Shown: positions 24,000 through 35,929, counted from the first letter of the stretch. The stretch: 64,000 nucleotides of DNA from Paramacrobiotus metropolitanus (GCF_019649055.1 NW_026570279.1:682001-746000), one strand, 5' to 3'. Notes: generated by a model from the sequence alone, not told the origin. Program-made: numbers and translations.

Positions 24000-24640
24000 G
24001 ATGCGCCAGTCCAGCTCGAGCGTCTTCCAGACGACAGGAGGAGGGTCGCGGTGAACGGACCGGTGATCAGCGTCACGCAGTCAGCATTCACGGGGCAGAC
24101 GGCCGACCGGGTACAGCTGATCTAACACCTGGAGACCAGCGTCGGCGCCCTATAAGCTGCCGCGGGACCACCCCAAGCAACGAGGCCTTCCGCGACTTCG
24201 GCGCGGACCTGGCCGGTGTCAACGTTACCGGCAGCGCGCCAGTTCCCATCCGCCGGCCTTGGTGGATTCGGTGCAGTTGGGCAGTGGAATGGAGGCGCCG
24301 ACGACCTGCGTCACCCTGCAGGCCTTTAAGAGGTACGTTTGCACTGTATTACCAAGTGACCTTTACTTGCATGTCCGCCACGGATCGCGCCGTATCGGCA
24401 CCGCGACCGGACAGTTGGCTCGGCTGAAACCCATCACGGGCGACGTGCAGCTCTCCAAGCCACAGCTGCCGGCCGACCGGACCGGCCAGACCGGCGTCTG
24501 CCTCGTTCCGGTGGAAGGCATGGTGTGGCCGGCGGCGCTGCTGCTGTCGGGATCGACGGAGACCAACACATATGGAAGTTCCTCGGTCAGGAGTTCGGCC
24601 ACCACTTCTACCGCGTGGACACTTGATTTATCGTTGACTG
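24000..24640 (+). repeat. Direct duplication partner 2, end of copy B
   Basis: It repeats 20.80-21.40 kb in the same orientation, separated by about 3.2 kb. It has a short extra segment (about 24155-24200) absent from the first partner. Similarity ends near 24630, where AT-rich sequence begins, marking the outer edge of the repeat block. Confidence 0.8.
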
Positions 24641-25349
24641 GATGCTATCAACTGAGCGCTGGTTAGCTGTAACTGCGCGAAGGGTGAATATATCGACCAT
24701 ATCTAGTGTAGTTGTGAACTACGTAATGCACATAATCAGATTAGCTGATTTTCGGTCGACTCCTGCGTGTATAAACTGCATTTTACTACTGGTAGCTTAT
24801 ATACACTGTCCACTATATACACTTCTGGCGGCTAAAGAAAGCCGCAGCCAACGGCGCCCATCTCCTCTAGTCTCGCACAGGTAAAGCTAGTCGAAGCTAT
24901 GCGCTCTTTCGCACAGATGTTCCGCGGTCAAAGCTGAAGAAAGCGTTTTTGCAGCGAGCCATAGCGGAAAAAGTGGCGACAGCGTCCATTACGAACTATC
25001 GCATAAAAGTGTTATCTACGCCAAACAGTGTCAGGCTTGGATTTCCTGTGCCATGACGGTTTGGTTCCCAGCCGGGCGAGGGTTGCATTGAATTACCGAA
25101 AATGGGGCTGTTTCTATCTAAATTATGTCATATTTTTTTCTGAATCCTTAAAGTTTTGTCACTTCGAATTAGTTTGCATCGACCTTCCCGTTGACATAAA
25201 CAATTAATTGAATTAACTGAAAAAATTGAAAAAAAAGCGATTAATTGAAAAAAGGGTTTATAATGAGATTGCGGCGGATAAAAAAACAATTGATTGTTCA
25301 GTTATGAAAAGTCCGTACGGAACTAAGGATGCGAACAACTTTAAGAGCA
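24641..25349. other. No gene recognised; AT-rich tract
   Basis: Unique sequence with an A-rich stretch near 25200-25260 ('aattgaattaactg' and A runs). No exon or repeat copy identified. Confidence 0.4.
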
Positions 25350-25985
25350 TCCATTAGGGGTTTGACCTGGTACATGGCTTTAACTTTAGCGCACTCCCAA
25401 ACACATTTTTACTCTTTGTTTTATGACATTCTATAGATAGATGGTCTGTATACATGCGCGTGAAAACCTTTTGTGCGCGCAACATCCGATTCGGTACCTG
25501 TGGTTGTAAGGAGGTTCCGAAAGGTTTAAATGCATCCATGGTACCACAATTACGAACTAAAGAGTGTACGATTATGGACAGATTTTATTCTATTTTGCAC
25601 ATAAATGCAAGCGCGAAGGACGATCTTCTTTACACAGAACCAGAATTGCACTACTTTTTCCAAATTTTTAAAATAAATTTAAAAGTTTTTGTAATTCATT
25701 TTATGATTAGAAAAAAATGTCAGAACGGTGGTTCCGTGTAAATACGATGTGCGTGTTATGCAAAATTTCAACGAGATCGGTCCATAATGAGGCTTTCGGT
25801 GCACTAGAATGCATTTTAAATTTTCGAAATTTTCTTACAGCCATAACTCCGGATTTTGCGCGCACAAACGGTTTTCACGCAAGTGTATACCAGTGTATAC
25901 CAGTATCTGGCTCTGGAATGTCATAAAGCAAAGCAAAAAAGTGGAAGTTTTCTTGCAAGTACAAGAATTTGGTACCATGAACTTC
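25350..25985. repeat. Foldback repeat, family F1 copy c
   Basis: This is the best-preserved whole copy. The left arm (about 25390-25590) contains 'cgtgaaaaccttttgtgcgc' and the right arm (about 25770-25960) contains its complement-like partner 'gcgcacaaacggttttcacg'. The AT-rich centre lies at 25.66-25.71 kb. Arms pair over about 200 bp with many substitutions, so this copy is old. Confidence 0.8.
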
Positions 25986-26314
25986 CCTCCACCACTTATT
26001 AAAATATGCTTGCCATATCAACAAGACTTAAAAATGCTGCGTGGCAGAATTGAGACGACAGATTTTGTCAACTGAAACTGCAATGCTTACTAAAACGTCA
26101 ACGAAATTATCAATAAGAAACGGTTGGTGGTCGGTAAATATGATTCGCATGGTGGCGTATTTGATGTTCAAGGGTGCCGCTATGGCATTGCTGCGGAGGT
26201 GCGTCGGTGTCAGGCTGAGTTCGAGATAAGATACAGTAAAATGAGACGCGCCACGCTTCGTGAAGATACAACACTTGTAGTATAGGAGACCCTATAGATA
26301 GACACTATACAGCT

Positions 26315-26471
26315 TAGGACAAAATGGTCGCATACCCAAAATCTCCACATTCAGTACGCATGCAGCGCAGTGCACCGTACGACTGAGTTCAAAATATCCG
26401 GTTCGTACAAGTGCACTGCACCGCTTGCGTACAGAATGCTGGGTATGGGGCTATGCGACCATTTAGTCCTA
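26315..26471. mobile_element. Small hairpin MITE (157 bp)
   Basis: The ends read TAGGACAAAATGGTCGCATA and, on the other strand, TAGGACTAAATGGTCGCATA. The pairing continues inward for about 60 bp ('cagtacgca', 'gcagtgcac'). No target duplication could be fixed. No coding capacity. Confidence 0.7.
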
Positions 26472-27949
26472 CATTGCACATAAGTACCGTACTCGTAGAC
26501 AGACACAATACATAAGTGCCGTACATAGATTAAAGTTAATAACGACAATGGTATGCGGTGTCTGTTTACTGTAATCATGAATGCAGGTTCATAGCTTCAA
26601 GTTCTGAGCCGTACGCTGCAAATCGCAGCCCAAGGAACAACTATGTAAGCACAGAAATTATCGTTATTATTGCTAAGCAGCGCTTAAGCCATTCAGCGTG
26701 CCCGCTTTCCGGGAAATTACAGAGTACGTACTGTATTGCTCATATTGCCCGAAAGTACTCTGTACTTCCATGGTGTACACATCAGCGTATCTGTTATAAA
26801 CGTGGGAGCTGGATAATATTATGAATTCTGCGGCGGAGTTCCTTGAAGCAAAATGGCTGGCTTTGCGCAAGTATCTGTCGGAGAGTCAGGAAAATTTGGG
26901 AAATGTGTGATAAAAGAGAAGTCTCGCCGCCGGAAGCCTCATCCGCATTTCGACGCCCAATGCAAACGGTAGAACTCCTTCGTGAAACTCGGATATCGGC
27001 ATCATCATTTGCCGACTACCATCATGGCGGCTGTAATCGGTAACGGAATGGGCAAGATCCTTCTGCATTTTCTGTTTCGTTACGCGTGGAATGTGACAGC
27101 TCAAAGGTCACGGGCGACGGAAAGCATGTTCTTTAGTGTATCCACATCCGAGATCTCTGCCCAATCTTTGGTGCACGCATGTCTTAATATTCCGGTGAAT
27201 CGGTGCATTTTGGCGGTGGATTATACCCAAATTTTGGATTATTGCAGAATCTAGTGGGTACGGCGGGAGATGGGGAACTTCCTGACACGGTCGGGTGCTG
27301 AATGGTGAGGGATAAGCAGAGAAGAGTGGAGTGCCGCAATCAGGGATATGTTCTGGACGGATAGTCACCGCCGTACGCATCCACCCAGGAGCGTTGTGGA
27401 CGCAACCGAAACGCAACTGATGGACCAAGCGACAGTTCCAGTGTTCTTGGTATGTACAGTATATGCTCAAGCTACATATGAAAGTTTCATCTTGTTTAAA
27501 GCTGCTTATTAGACCAGTAAAAGACGCGAAATTTTTGAAAATCGGAATAAAAGCAGTACGAGTATTCATAATTACTTGCCAGAAAAGTGCAAGCGCTTTT
27601 TGCGGGCACTGTTTGACCAAAACGTATCAGAAGCACTAGTACACCATGCAGAAATGGGAAAGTAAATCTGCCAAAGCAGTATATGTTATTAATAATTTTC
27701 GTTATTGCTGAATTGTTAATGCTCACTGAGGTTGAATCTATTTTAAACAGTTGTTTCTCTTTTATATGGCTATTTGGACTTTTGCAGATTCCGGTTTCGT
27801 TCTGGAGGCGCCAGTTAAATTCTTAAAAGACGTGAGTCAAATTTCCGCAAACACTTTTAAGAGCGTACAAGCATTTAATTTATGTTATGCTGTATAATTA
27901 TTTTCAGCGGTTTTATTTGATTTTCTAGCCAATTTTAAATAGCTCCGCC
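26472..27949. other. Mostly non-coding, with two weak exon candidates
   Basis: 26821-26910 is an ATG-started 29-codon frame with a helical, protein-like sequence (MNSAAEFLEAKWLALRKYL). 27788-27830 reads DSGFVLEAPVKFLKD between an acceptor (ttttgcag) and a GTGAGT donor. Neither is long enough to call a gene, and no linking exons were found. The open minus-strand frame at 27108-27620 has no protein-like features. Confidence 0.25.
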
Positions 27950-29110
27950 AGACTTCCCGTAAACCTGGTCCCCAGCTCCACGCATACCAACTCCTTAACG
28001 AGGATGAGGACACAGTGTCAGTCTACTTCAGCGCCATAGATTCCTGGACATAAGCCGCAAGGAATCTTTCTCTATGGTGAAATGCTTAACCGTCATGTTC
28101 CGGAAAGAAGGGAACGGGAGGGAGGATTTTTAGGAAAACGATCGGCCCGCCACGCCACCACCTCTTACCACACCCGAGGAGAAATGCCGGGAGCGGCAAA
28201 ACGATGCTGCGTGCCGCTTACAAACAGTAGGTTTGGTTTTGGGCGTGCGCCCTGGTTTTGGGTGATCTACGGCTGAAGAAAGCCGAAGAACGCACCATGG
28301 AATGTCATATCCTATACATTGCCCCGACGAATCCGCCGGCCTCCGACTCTGCGCCGGACAGCAGATCCTTCCGATCGATGAGCAGTTAGCCGCCGTCAGC
28401 AGCGTCGGAGCTGACTATCGGGTTGACGCGGTGCGCCGGCCCCAACACGTACAGCACATATGGATGTTTCCCCAGTAATCTCGCGACCCTCTTCACCGAG
28501 AAATGCGCGGACACGAGATTCTGTGGATGGTCGTCAGTCCGGCCGTTGACGACTCGGGTGCCTTTTCCACGCCAAACGGAAACTACGGACCCTTGTGTAG
28601 TTTCCCATCAATCTGCCTGATCCTGGATTCCTCAGTGATCTCTTTTTCCAAACCGCTGATGGAGGCCGGGCATCCGCGCTTAAAGATCACATGCGTGTGG
28701 TCCCTGGCTCTCCGGGAGACAAACGACGCAATGGGCAGTGCACCAGAGAATGCGGATTAAATCCGTTCTCCACCACGGCGGTGATAGTGTGTGATATTCT
28801 GAAACCCGGGAACGGTCGTCTGCGCAAGTCTGCCCGATCCACGGGAACGGGACCATAGGCCTTAAGCTGGGTTATGTGCTGGGTTTCCTGGCGGTTATCA
28901 CGGAGAACGCGCATTGTCTGCGGCACTTGGAGACCGGAGACTCGGTGCGGTGCTGTCAGATTACATGCGGGTACGATATGTATGGGGCGTTGCAACGGCT
29001 GTCCGGGATGTCGTCAGACTCACTGTGATGTTGGTAGACCGTGGGCGGAGCTATGTCGCCGGGGGAATTTTCGGAGTTGCAGCAGCTGGAGAGCGAGCTG
29101 CGTTCATGTA
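27950..29110. other. GC-rich decayed block, possibly related to the large repeat family
   Basis: A sharp rise in GC against AT-rich flanks, with many broken open pieces on both strands. The minus strand near 28.46 kb reads VARLLGKHPYVLYVLGP, resembling VAELLTEKLPYVLVSVDPD in copy B. Plus-strand pieces include AGQQILPIDEQLAAVSSVGA. No nucleotide-level match to copies A or B was seen, so any relation is distant. Treated as a fossil of unknown origin. Confidence 0.35.
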
Positions 29111-29785
29111 ATGTTCCGTTGTGAAAAGGGATGGCTGTAACTGTAACCTGATTACCCAGCGATTTGATCGTGTTAGCGTAGCCTAGATGACGTAACTCCG
29201 TGATTCAGAACGGGTGTTTTCTTTTTCGTGGTTTTTACACAAGCACTAGAAATACTGGTTTTCATGATTTATTATTTATTTATTTAATTTAAGCCAATAA
29301 AATTACCAAAGGTTGCTGTAAAAATGAGCGCAGAAATCGAGGCAAAACGTTTCAAGTTCATCACACAGCACAATATACTGTAATATCCAAAATCGAAAAG
29401 CGTTGAGCGTGCACTGAACAAATTGTTACCTAATTGCGTTTTCTGTAACCTTTAAAAAAACCCCGTCCCAAGCGGACTGAACACGTCTGGAGGGGGTATC
29501 ATAAATTACTTGTAACAAACGGGTGACGGCTTAAGGTGCAGGCGACTAAGAGCATGGATTTGCAAAACCAATGTCGAAACTCGCCTCGTCGAAACTGCCG
29601 AGAAGACTATCACGACCATGCACAATCGTGTTTTTGAGGGAGATCACTCAACGGAACGTAGGATTTGGGTGCTCCACGAAACACAAGAAACAATCATAAT
29701 TAATTTAATTTATTATATCATTTTATTTACTGAAAACTGAATATCTCGTCAATTAGGTTTATTATCCCTGTACAGTAATTTGTAT
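29111..29785. other. No gene recognised
   Basis: AT-rich. A short ATG-started frame at 29324 (MSAEIEAKRFKFITQHNIL) ends at a stop after 19 codons and is too short to defend. Confidence 0.35.
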
Positions 29786-30053
29786 GCGTACGAGGACAGG
29801 CAGTTAGTATTCGCGATCACCTAAAAAACTAGCGAGAATTCGCGATCACTGTGCCCGGGTTGTGCAGATCAGTCAGTAACCAGCCAGCCACCCAGGAAAT
29901 GCAGTCCAGTGACACTCCACACAGCCATTGTACTGGACTGCCTTCTCCTGGTGGCTGGCTGGTGACTGACTGATCTGCACAACCCGGGCACGGTGATCGC
30001 GAATTCTCGCTAGTTTTTTAGGTAATCGCGAATACTAAGCCTGTCTTCGTACA
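29786..30053. mobile_element. Near-perfect hairpin MITE (268 bp)
   Basis: The two arms (29786-29919 and 29928-30053) are over 90% complementary, with long perfect runs such as 'cccgggttgtgcagatcagt' and 'tagcgagaattcgcgatcac'. The loop is only about 20 bp. Because the arms are so alike, the insertion should be young or under gene conversion. No coding frame. Confidence 0.85.
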
Positions 30054-30362
30054 GACTATTGTGAATCTTCTGTATGATTACTTAGGCACAAAACCCAATT
30101 ATTTAAGCAGAAGAAGACTTTTCTAGACTATTCGAAAAGGAAATTTATAACGGTTTTTTCACTCCTTTTTCTCAGTCATGGATGTTTACTTAAACAGTTC
30201 ACAAGATATCTTCAGAATAGTTTCTCTTACAAAGATTTCCGATGTAATTTCAAAGAGCTTTTCGAAAAGTTTTATATTATGTTTACTACAATGAGAATTA
30301 CTGAATTTATACTCTTATTTTCTGATCGGCGATTTCTCCCCGTTTCTTTCCGAGGACGAATC
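30054..30362. other. No gene recognised
   Basis: AT-rich spacer between the hairpin MITE and a GC-rich open piece. Confidence 0.4.
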
Positions 30363-30560
30363 TCACCATCCACCCTCTGAGACCTGCTCGTTCGCCACCT
30401 CTCCACCTCCAGCCACGTTGACCGCCGGCAGCTGCTGCACCACGAGCGACTGCTCAGGGCCCCAGCCTTCTAGGACAGCGTTGGCCCCTTCCTGCCGGGT
30501 GCGTTGGCCGTATTTACCCCCGCCCCGTTCCCAACCGCTACGGCCTGAACTGCAGCCATG
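30363..30560 (-). CDS. GC-rich exon candidate, Gly/Val/Gln-rich, no ATG
   Basis: An island of GC-rich sequence in AT-rich DNA, open on the minus strand for 65 codons between stops. It reads RTRQEGANAVLEGWGPEQSL followed by VVQQLPAVNVAGGGEVANEQ. There is no ATG in frame, so if real it is an internal or last exon; candidate acceptors (ctgcag) lie near its start. No domain recognised. Confidence 0.3.
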   Translation of the reverse strand, partial: HGCSSGRSGWERGGGKYGQRTRQEGANAVLEGWGPEQSLVVQQLPAVNVAGGGEVANEQVSEGGW

Positions 30561-32297
30561 TCATAATTATTAGAGCGCATGCGATGACAGATTGCCGCTC
30601 GTGGCAAAATTCAGAATACACGGTTAATCGGATTGGTGCCCATCTTTTTACCGGAATTTTCAATATCTAAAATTAAGCATTTTGACATGGCAAAATGCTA
30701 TGCGATTGGAATAGCAGTAGGAGCGGCATAAAAAGCATAAAAAAGCATAAATTCAAAAATTTTTATTCGACTGCTAGACAAGAGGAGGGCGTCATGATAC
30801 CACAGTAAATTTAGAATTTCAAGCACTCTCAGCATCTCCCTGAACATGGGAAAATGCAGATTCTCAAAAGTCGAGTTCCTGGAATTTTCAGAAGATGCCA
30901 GGTTCAGCCAAAATATTATTCAGCCTGACAAATTTCCGATCCTTAGCTGAAACTCAGACCAATCACACACAGCTTTCGCGATGTGAAGTAAAATTACTAG
31001 TAATTTAATTTTGGATAGCACGATCGCTTTCGAATTCCGGTGCATTTTGCTCTTGAGCAAATAGCACTAGATAGATTATTATATAAAACATTGTGTATAT
31101 TAAATTTATTTATCCACCGTACATTCACTGCCCAATTCTTAACTCACACGGCGCTAGAGTAGAATATGCTAACCAGCCTGCTAGCAAAACGTAACTCAGT
31201 ACTTTTTAATGACTCTGTCTGTACTTGCGTGTCTGCGCTTAGCAACGGAAGGACACATTTCGTGTTTCAACTGACACGCAACGCTGTTTTATTTCTCTGA
31301 CGAGATTCCTCGTTCGCCAATTGTCGAGTGTGTTGATCATTTGAGATAGGATTTCGATCCCCTGTTTACAGAACCCGGCGCAGGTCGCGGTGTCCTCTAC
31401 TTGATCATCATTATCTGCTCAGTTAGCATGCTATGTTATACAGTATTATCAGTTGCTGTTGCGATCACTGATCGATGTTTTCCCACCACTCCTGAAGCAA
31501 TACATGCGCAATTCTTTTTATCCCAGTTTTGGTGTAACCTTGATTACTGTCGTCCTTAGTGGGACGGGACTGCTCCCGTAATCGTAACTTCGTCATACCG
31601 CTGAACTAGGAGAGCCTATCTTTTTTGGCAGAGCTGAATGTTAATTAGCTAATATTTTTTTGCAGTCAAATAAAGGTCCTACACCGTGCAGCCGCATCCC
31701 CCAGCTTCTCTATTCCATGTCCTGCACGATTTCACACCATGTTTTGCACGTTACGGTACGTCCGTCTCAAAATTTATACTGTATAAAGCAGACGTCAAAA
31801 GCCGATATGCACGCTCATGCGTGACTGTGCGTTACCACCTCTATGGTCAACACTGTTCATTTATAAAATTTAGATAAATTTATATTTTGTAACTTAGCTG
31901 TTCTGCATTATTCTACGCGTAAGTAAGCAGTATATCTTGGATTTGTCATAAATCGATGAATTATTCTTTCAGGCTGGAAAAACTGTGACGCTTCGTGTTT
32001 AATTTTCACGGGACGCGTACAGAAAGTGTCGCCAACAGGCTGCAGAAGGTACAGGACTGCCCCTCTACGCGAATTCGGCGACTGGCGAGTGGCGACTGTT
32101 TCAGTAAGCTCTGTTGCATTAATTTTATTGAACGTAGTCTCGGTGAAAAATCATAAGATCAGTTAATGCTAAACGAGTTCAGATATCAGTATCAGTTGGC
32201 ATTTTCACAACACAGAGCGCCATTATACGTATATGTAGCTAACAAATCTGAAGATCACCAGTGACAAACAGTATTAAAAAGCCATGCAAGGTCACCG
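30561..32297. other. Long AT-rich stretch, no gene recognised
   Basis: Short frames only; no repeats beyond 'aaaagcataaaaaagcataaa' near 30730-30750. Confidence 0.4.
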
Positions 32298-32667
32298 TCA
32301 CCGGCAGTCGAGCCAAGCCACTGGTGGCAGTAATTTGCGATTGTTTTGCAAAGAGTTTTCCCATGAATCATCTCTTGCAGAATGCTGCTTGGGCTGATTT
32401 GCTTGCTTGCTAACAAAGATGTGCTTTGCACGGCGCTTTAATGCATTGCGAGCTGCTTGCTGATCAAGGCGCTGCACGGCTTCATTACTAAAGAAAGTGG
32501 TGACAGCCAGATGATAACATAATAATAATATGCATTCCGTAGGATGAGAATGGTCTTTGATTAACAGTTTCAACCTGAGAAATCGTTTCCGCTGTGCGGC
32601 GGCTTCCTATGCGGAAATGAAGCAATTCATGCCACAGGAAACAGGCGGATATCGCTGGCGCATCCAT
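32298..32667 (-). CDS. Basic open frame, possible exon with one frame change
   Basis: The minus strand is open from about 32570 to a stop at 32298. It has a helical, Arg/Lys/Gln-rich stretch (FFSNEAVQRLDQQAARNALK) followed by a polar tail ending in WLDCR. An ATG at about 32667 opens an overlapping frame (MDAPAISACFLWHELLHFRI) that would have to change frame near 32590 to continue. It could be a decayed gene or transposon-derived. No domain recognised. Confidence 0.3.
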
Positions 32668-33935
32668 GGCTCGACGTGAAAAACAAGCGGGTACGTCGAC
32701 AATCACTAGGGCGGTATGACGAGATACTTATAATCCAGTGTAACAACTTTGAATCGGTACCGAATTGGTGTTGGAACGGAATTTTTTGTTGGGCTTAATG
32801 ACGGCGAAAATAAGTATTTCTCGGACTTTTATTTCTCTTTTCCTGGATAGTGGTGATCTGGTTTTTAATGGTAATACAGTAAAAGCCATGGTTAACTCCG
32901 CTGTTCTCCCACATTATATGACTGCACTGTACTACCCTTTCTGACTGATTATGCGGATGACCAACGACCCAACGTTATTTACCGATCACTGGTTTACTTG
33001 TTCAGTGTCCACTGTATTATCATGGCGCTCTTTGAGCAATGGAGCTTACAGTTACCGATTTTATCTCAACCCATGGTGCGGCTCATCCAGGTCAGTAAGG
33101 CAATTGGCCCTCATCCGCTCCCGGAGCTATGCTGTGCCTGTCGCTGGGTTTCGGCACACCGGGATGCTTAACCTATTATTGTATTACAACTTTTCCTGTT
33201 GGCTGTTTTTATCTTGCATTGCACAGAGCCCATTAGGTGAAGGATATGTATTATTATAGAGATTCATTTCTGTTGGCTTACCGCAAGGCAGACTTACAAA
33301 AAGCCAAGTGGCAGTGAGTAACAACAAATGACGCGGAAAAAACTACCCAATAGCGAATTTTAGATTTCACAAAACAAGTTACGTCCAGTTCGACGTTCGG
33401 GTAGAAGTTGGCGTTACGGGTTGATTTACGTCCGTTCGCGACGTAAGGCGCCGTAAGCCAACGTCGTTGGCTGACGCGTAAAAACTGTCTGCCGTACGTG
33501 GATCTGTGCAACGGCTCAGCCATATGTTAGAGCGACAAGCCAGCGTTTGCTGCCTGTGGATCTTTTTTGTATGCTCTAACCGCCTCCCCGAGAGCAGGTT
33601 GGTCACGCTCTCCTGAGTCGTCTCGGCACTCTCGATTCGATTTAATTTTCAGCTGTACGTCACTGCAAGTGTGCATCCGTACAAGCATTTTAAACGCTGT
33701 TAAGTCTGCTAACGTACTGTTTACCTACGTACTGACGCGGTAGTTTCTAGTGAACGGAGGCTAAACCATGTGAAATCTAAAATTCCCTAATAATGCGATA
33801 ACATACCAACTGTCACTGCCGCGATAAGTGAATGACCGAACTTACGCTAAGTCAGCCTGTTGATAAACAACCGAGTACATGTACTTTATGCATCTTCACA
33901 TCGCACATGCAAAAAAGAGCTCGAAAGTGTTACTG
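32668..33935. other. No gene recognised
   Basis: Unique sequence up to the left end of the mariner-type element. Short frames only. Confidence 0.4.
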
Positions 33936-33937
33936 TA

Positions 33938-35166
33938 CAGTGCGCGGCACTTGATTAGCATTTTATTGCAATTAAGCTAAGTACATTTTTGATCCTGATA
34001 TGTTCGTATTGATAGCCATTAGCTTTCATTACACACAGAATACGCGATTTCCACGATTTGAGTGCGTTTCGAATTTTAACAGCTTGTGATCTCGCGCGTC
34101 ACAGCACTTCAAAATTCGCTTAAAAATCGAGTTGACCGCGTAGTCCATCGGCGCAGCATCTGGTGAATTCGCTAACCATTCTTCTTTCGGAATGTACTTC
34201 ACTTTTTCATCTTTCAGCCACTGGACAAATCTTTGGCCACATGGGAGGGGGCACTGTCCATGTGCAGGACCACTTTCTTGGCGTCCGATCCGTAAAGTCA
34301 GGGAACGTCTTTCCTGATTATTGGCTTCGGAACTTGGTCGATGAATACTTTGTGATCAACTTTCGTATCGGGAGGAACAACGTACATCGCAGTCTGTCCG
34401 CGCCAGGAGATGCCCATTGCCAGCATCACTTTTTTGGGCCAGTTCTTGCGGGGTAGCTTTTGCCAACTTTCAGGAACGACAACATTTTTCCGTTTGTAGT
34501 AGTAGTCCGTCTGCCCGGATAAATCATCAGTAGTAATCCATATCTCATCATCGTAAGAAGAAATTTCAGTTTTCGTCGCGACAAGTACCTTACAAACGTC
34601 TTGGCGCTCTGGGCCCGTTGTACAGCCTGGGTCGCCGATAGCGCGTGGACCTTCTTCTTTTTCAGCAGCTTCGCGTCCAAATTCTTGGCCAAAATTCGTC
34701 TCACAGATCTATCAGAGATCCGTAAACGTCTCCCAATCTCCCGAATAGAAGGAGGATTCGGAGAATCAATCAATTTGGACACTTTCCGGACGTTCTTCTG
34801 GATGCACACTGTAGGCTCGTTCTGCGGTGGCAAATTTTTCGTCTCTGGAGGGCTCCCGCTTAGTAGAGCTTGATTTTTCTTAACGATCCTTTCAACCGTG
34901 CTCTTACTGAGTGGTTTCTGGAGCTCAGATAATTTTTCTACAATTTTCCGAATAGATAACCCACTTGCATGTAGGGAAATCACTACAGCCTTACGTTCAA
35001 AATCAACTTGTCGAGGCATTTCTAAACATTTCAACGTTAACTACATTTCAATAAACTCAGAATAAAATTCTGTACAACTACACAAGTGAGCAAAACAGCC
35101 CAGACTACAGGGAAATTAGCAGACGCGTTTCGTTTGCACTGTCTTCAACTTGGCTGCCGCGCACTG
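33938..35166 (-). mobile_element. Tc1/mariner-superfamily element with perfect 12-bp ends
   Basis: The ends CAGTGCGCGGCA (33938-33949) and TGCCGCGCACTG (35155-35166) are perfect inverted repeats. Each is directly flanked by TA (33936-33937 and 35167-35168), the standard target duplication of this superfamily. The 1229-bp length is typical. Both ends and the transposase remnant are present, so the insertion is complete, though the gene is not. The terminal inverted repeats are very short, as in mariner rather than many Tc1 relatives. Confidence 0.9.
34163..35019 (-). pseudogene. Mariner-type transposase, frame-broken
   Basis: ATG at 35019 (MPRQVDFERKAVVISLHASG). The first 150 codons hold two helix-turn-helix regions (about residues 8-45, LSIRKIVEKL; about 85-115, SIREIGRRLRISDRSVRRI) for end binding. 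The catalytic half follows in other frames: YDDEIW near 34555, HMDSAPSHVA near 34260, and NSPDAAPMDY near 34165, giving an Asp-Asp-Asp triad as in mariner-like enzymes. The spacing of the last two Asp is about 33-37, not exact because of a frame change. Breaks seen: a frame change near 34565, an in-frame TGA near 34307 and a frame change near 34240. Non-functional as it stands. Confidence 0.85.
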
Positions 35167-35168
35167 TA

Positions 35169-35929
35169 TATCCAGTTATCTTCAATACTGTACATCGGTA
35201 AAGCTTATTACTGCCGTCTTGAATGACTATCGAGTTAGCTTTAATATTGCTAAATTAATTAACGGAATTTATTTCTCAATACGTACAAAGTGAGCTTCGC
35301 TCAGCAGTTATAATTAAATGAAGAATTTGTCCCAATTAACATGAGAAGGGACTGTAAATTAATAATTATTGCGCAAAATTACCACCTAATTAGTAATGAA
35401 TGCCATCTCAAAGTCAATCAATTAATGGTAGCATATATCTCTCTGCGTTGTAATTATGTTAAATCTGAATTTGTTATTACACAGCGTCAATAACACAGTA
35501 TTAACAGCATTAACGTGCAATGCATTGCAGTTGCATTGCACTCGTGTACACCGTGTAACGCGTAACACGCACAATGCACGCATAAGTCAACGATGGCCAA
35601 CGGAAAATCTAGTCGAGACTAGATTTTCCGTTTGGCAATGTTGCCTTAAAGTGGGCATGTGTTGACTGTTGCAAGAAAACAATGCACAACGCTTGCGTTA
35701 TCTCTGAATGACACATAGGACCATGACGCACAGTCCGTTGGGCTGCATTATCATAAGGCAGTCAGAACTGAAAGTACCTATTAAGTATGTCAAGTTGCGG
35801 ATAGTATCGTAATTTGCACCGTACCTTGAAAATTTGTTGAGATTTATTGTCACATGCAACGGGACATTTGACAGTATGGTCCCTCTAGGGTAAAGAATGA
35901 GATCGGTAACCCAATTGATGTAGGGTACG
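35169..35929. other. Spacer with a 34-bp perfect-arm palindrome
   Basis: No gene recognised. At 35599-35632 a 16-bp arm (AACGGAAAATCTAGTC) is followed by two bases and its exact complement; a GGC/GCC extension is possible with a one-base bulge. Near 35518 'tgcaatgcattgca' is a second short palindrome. This could be a hairpin in RNA or a tiny foldback remnant. Confidence 0.7.

Noticed and set aside
9300-24650. Firm assignment of the inverted repeats to a named virus or Polinton family
   Set aside because: No capsid, polymerase, integrase or packaging ATPase motif could be recognised by eye, so only a cautious origin is given.
27108-27620. 170-codon minus-strand open frame
   Set aside because: Composition is uneven (Pro/His/Cys-rich with no domain), it overlaps better plus-strand candidates and has no splice-site support.
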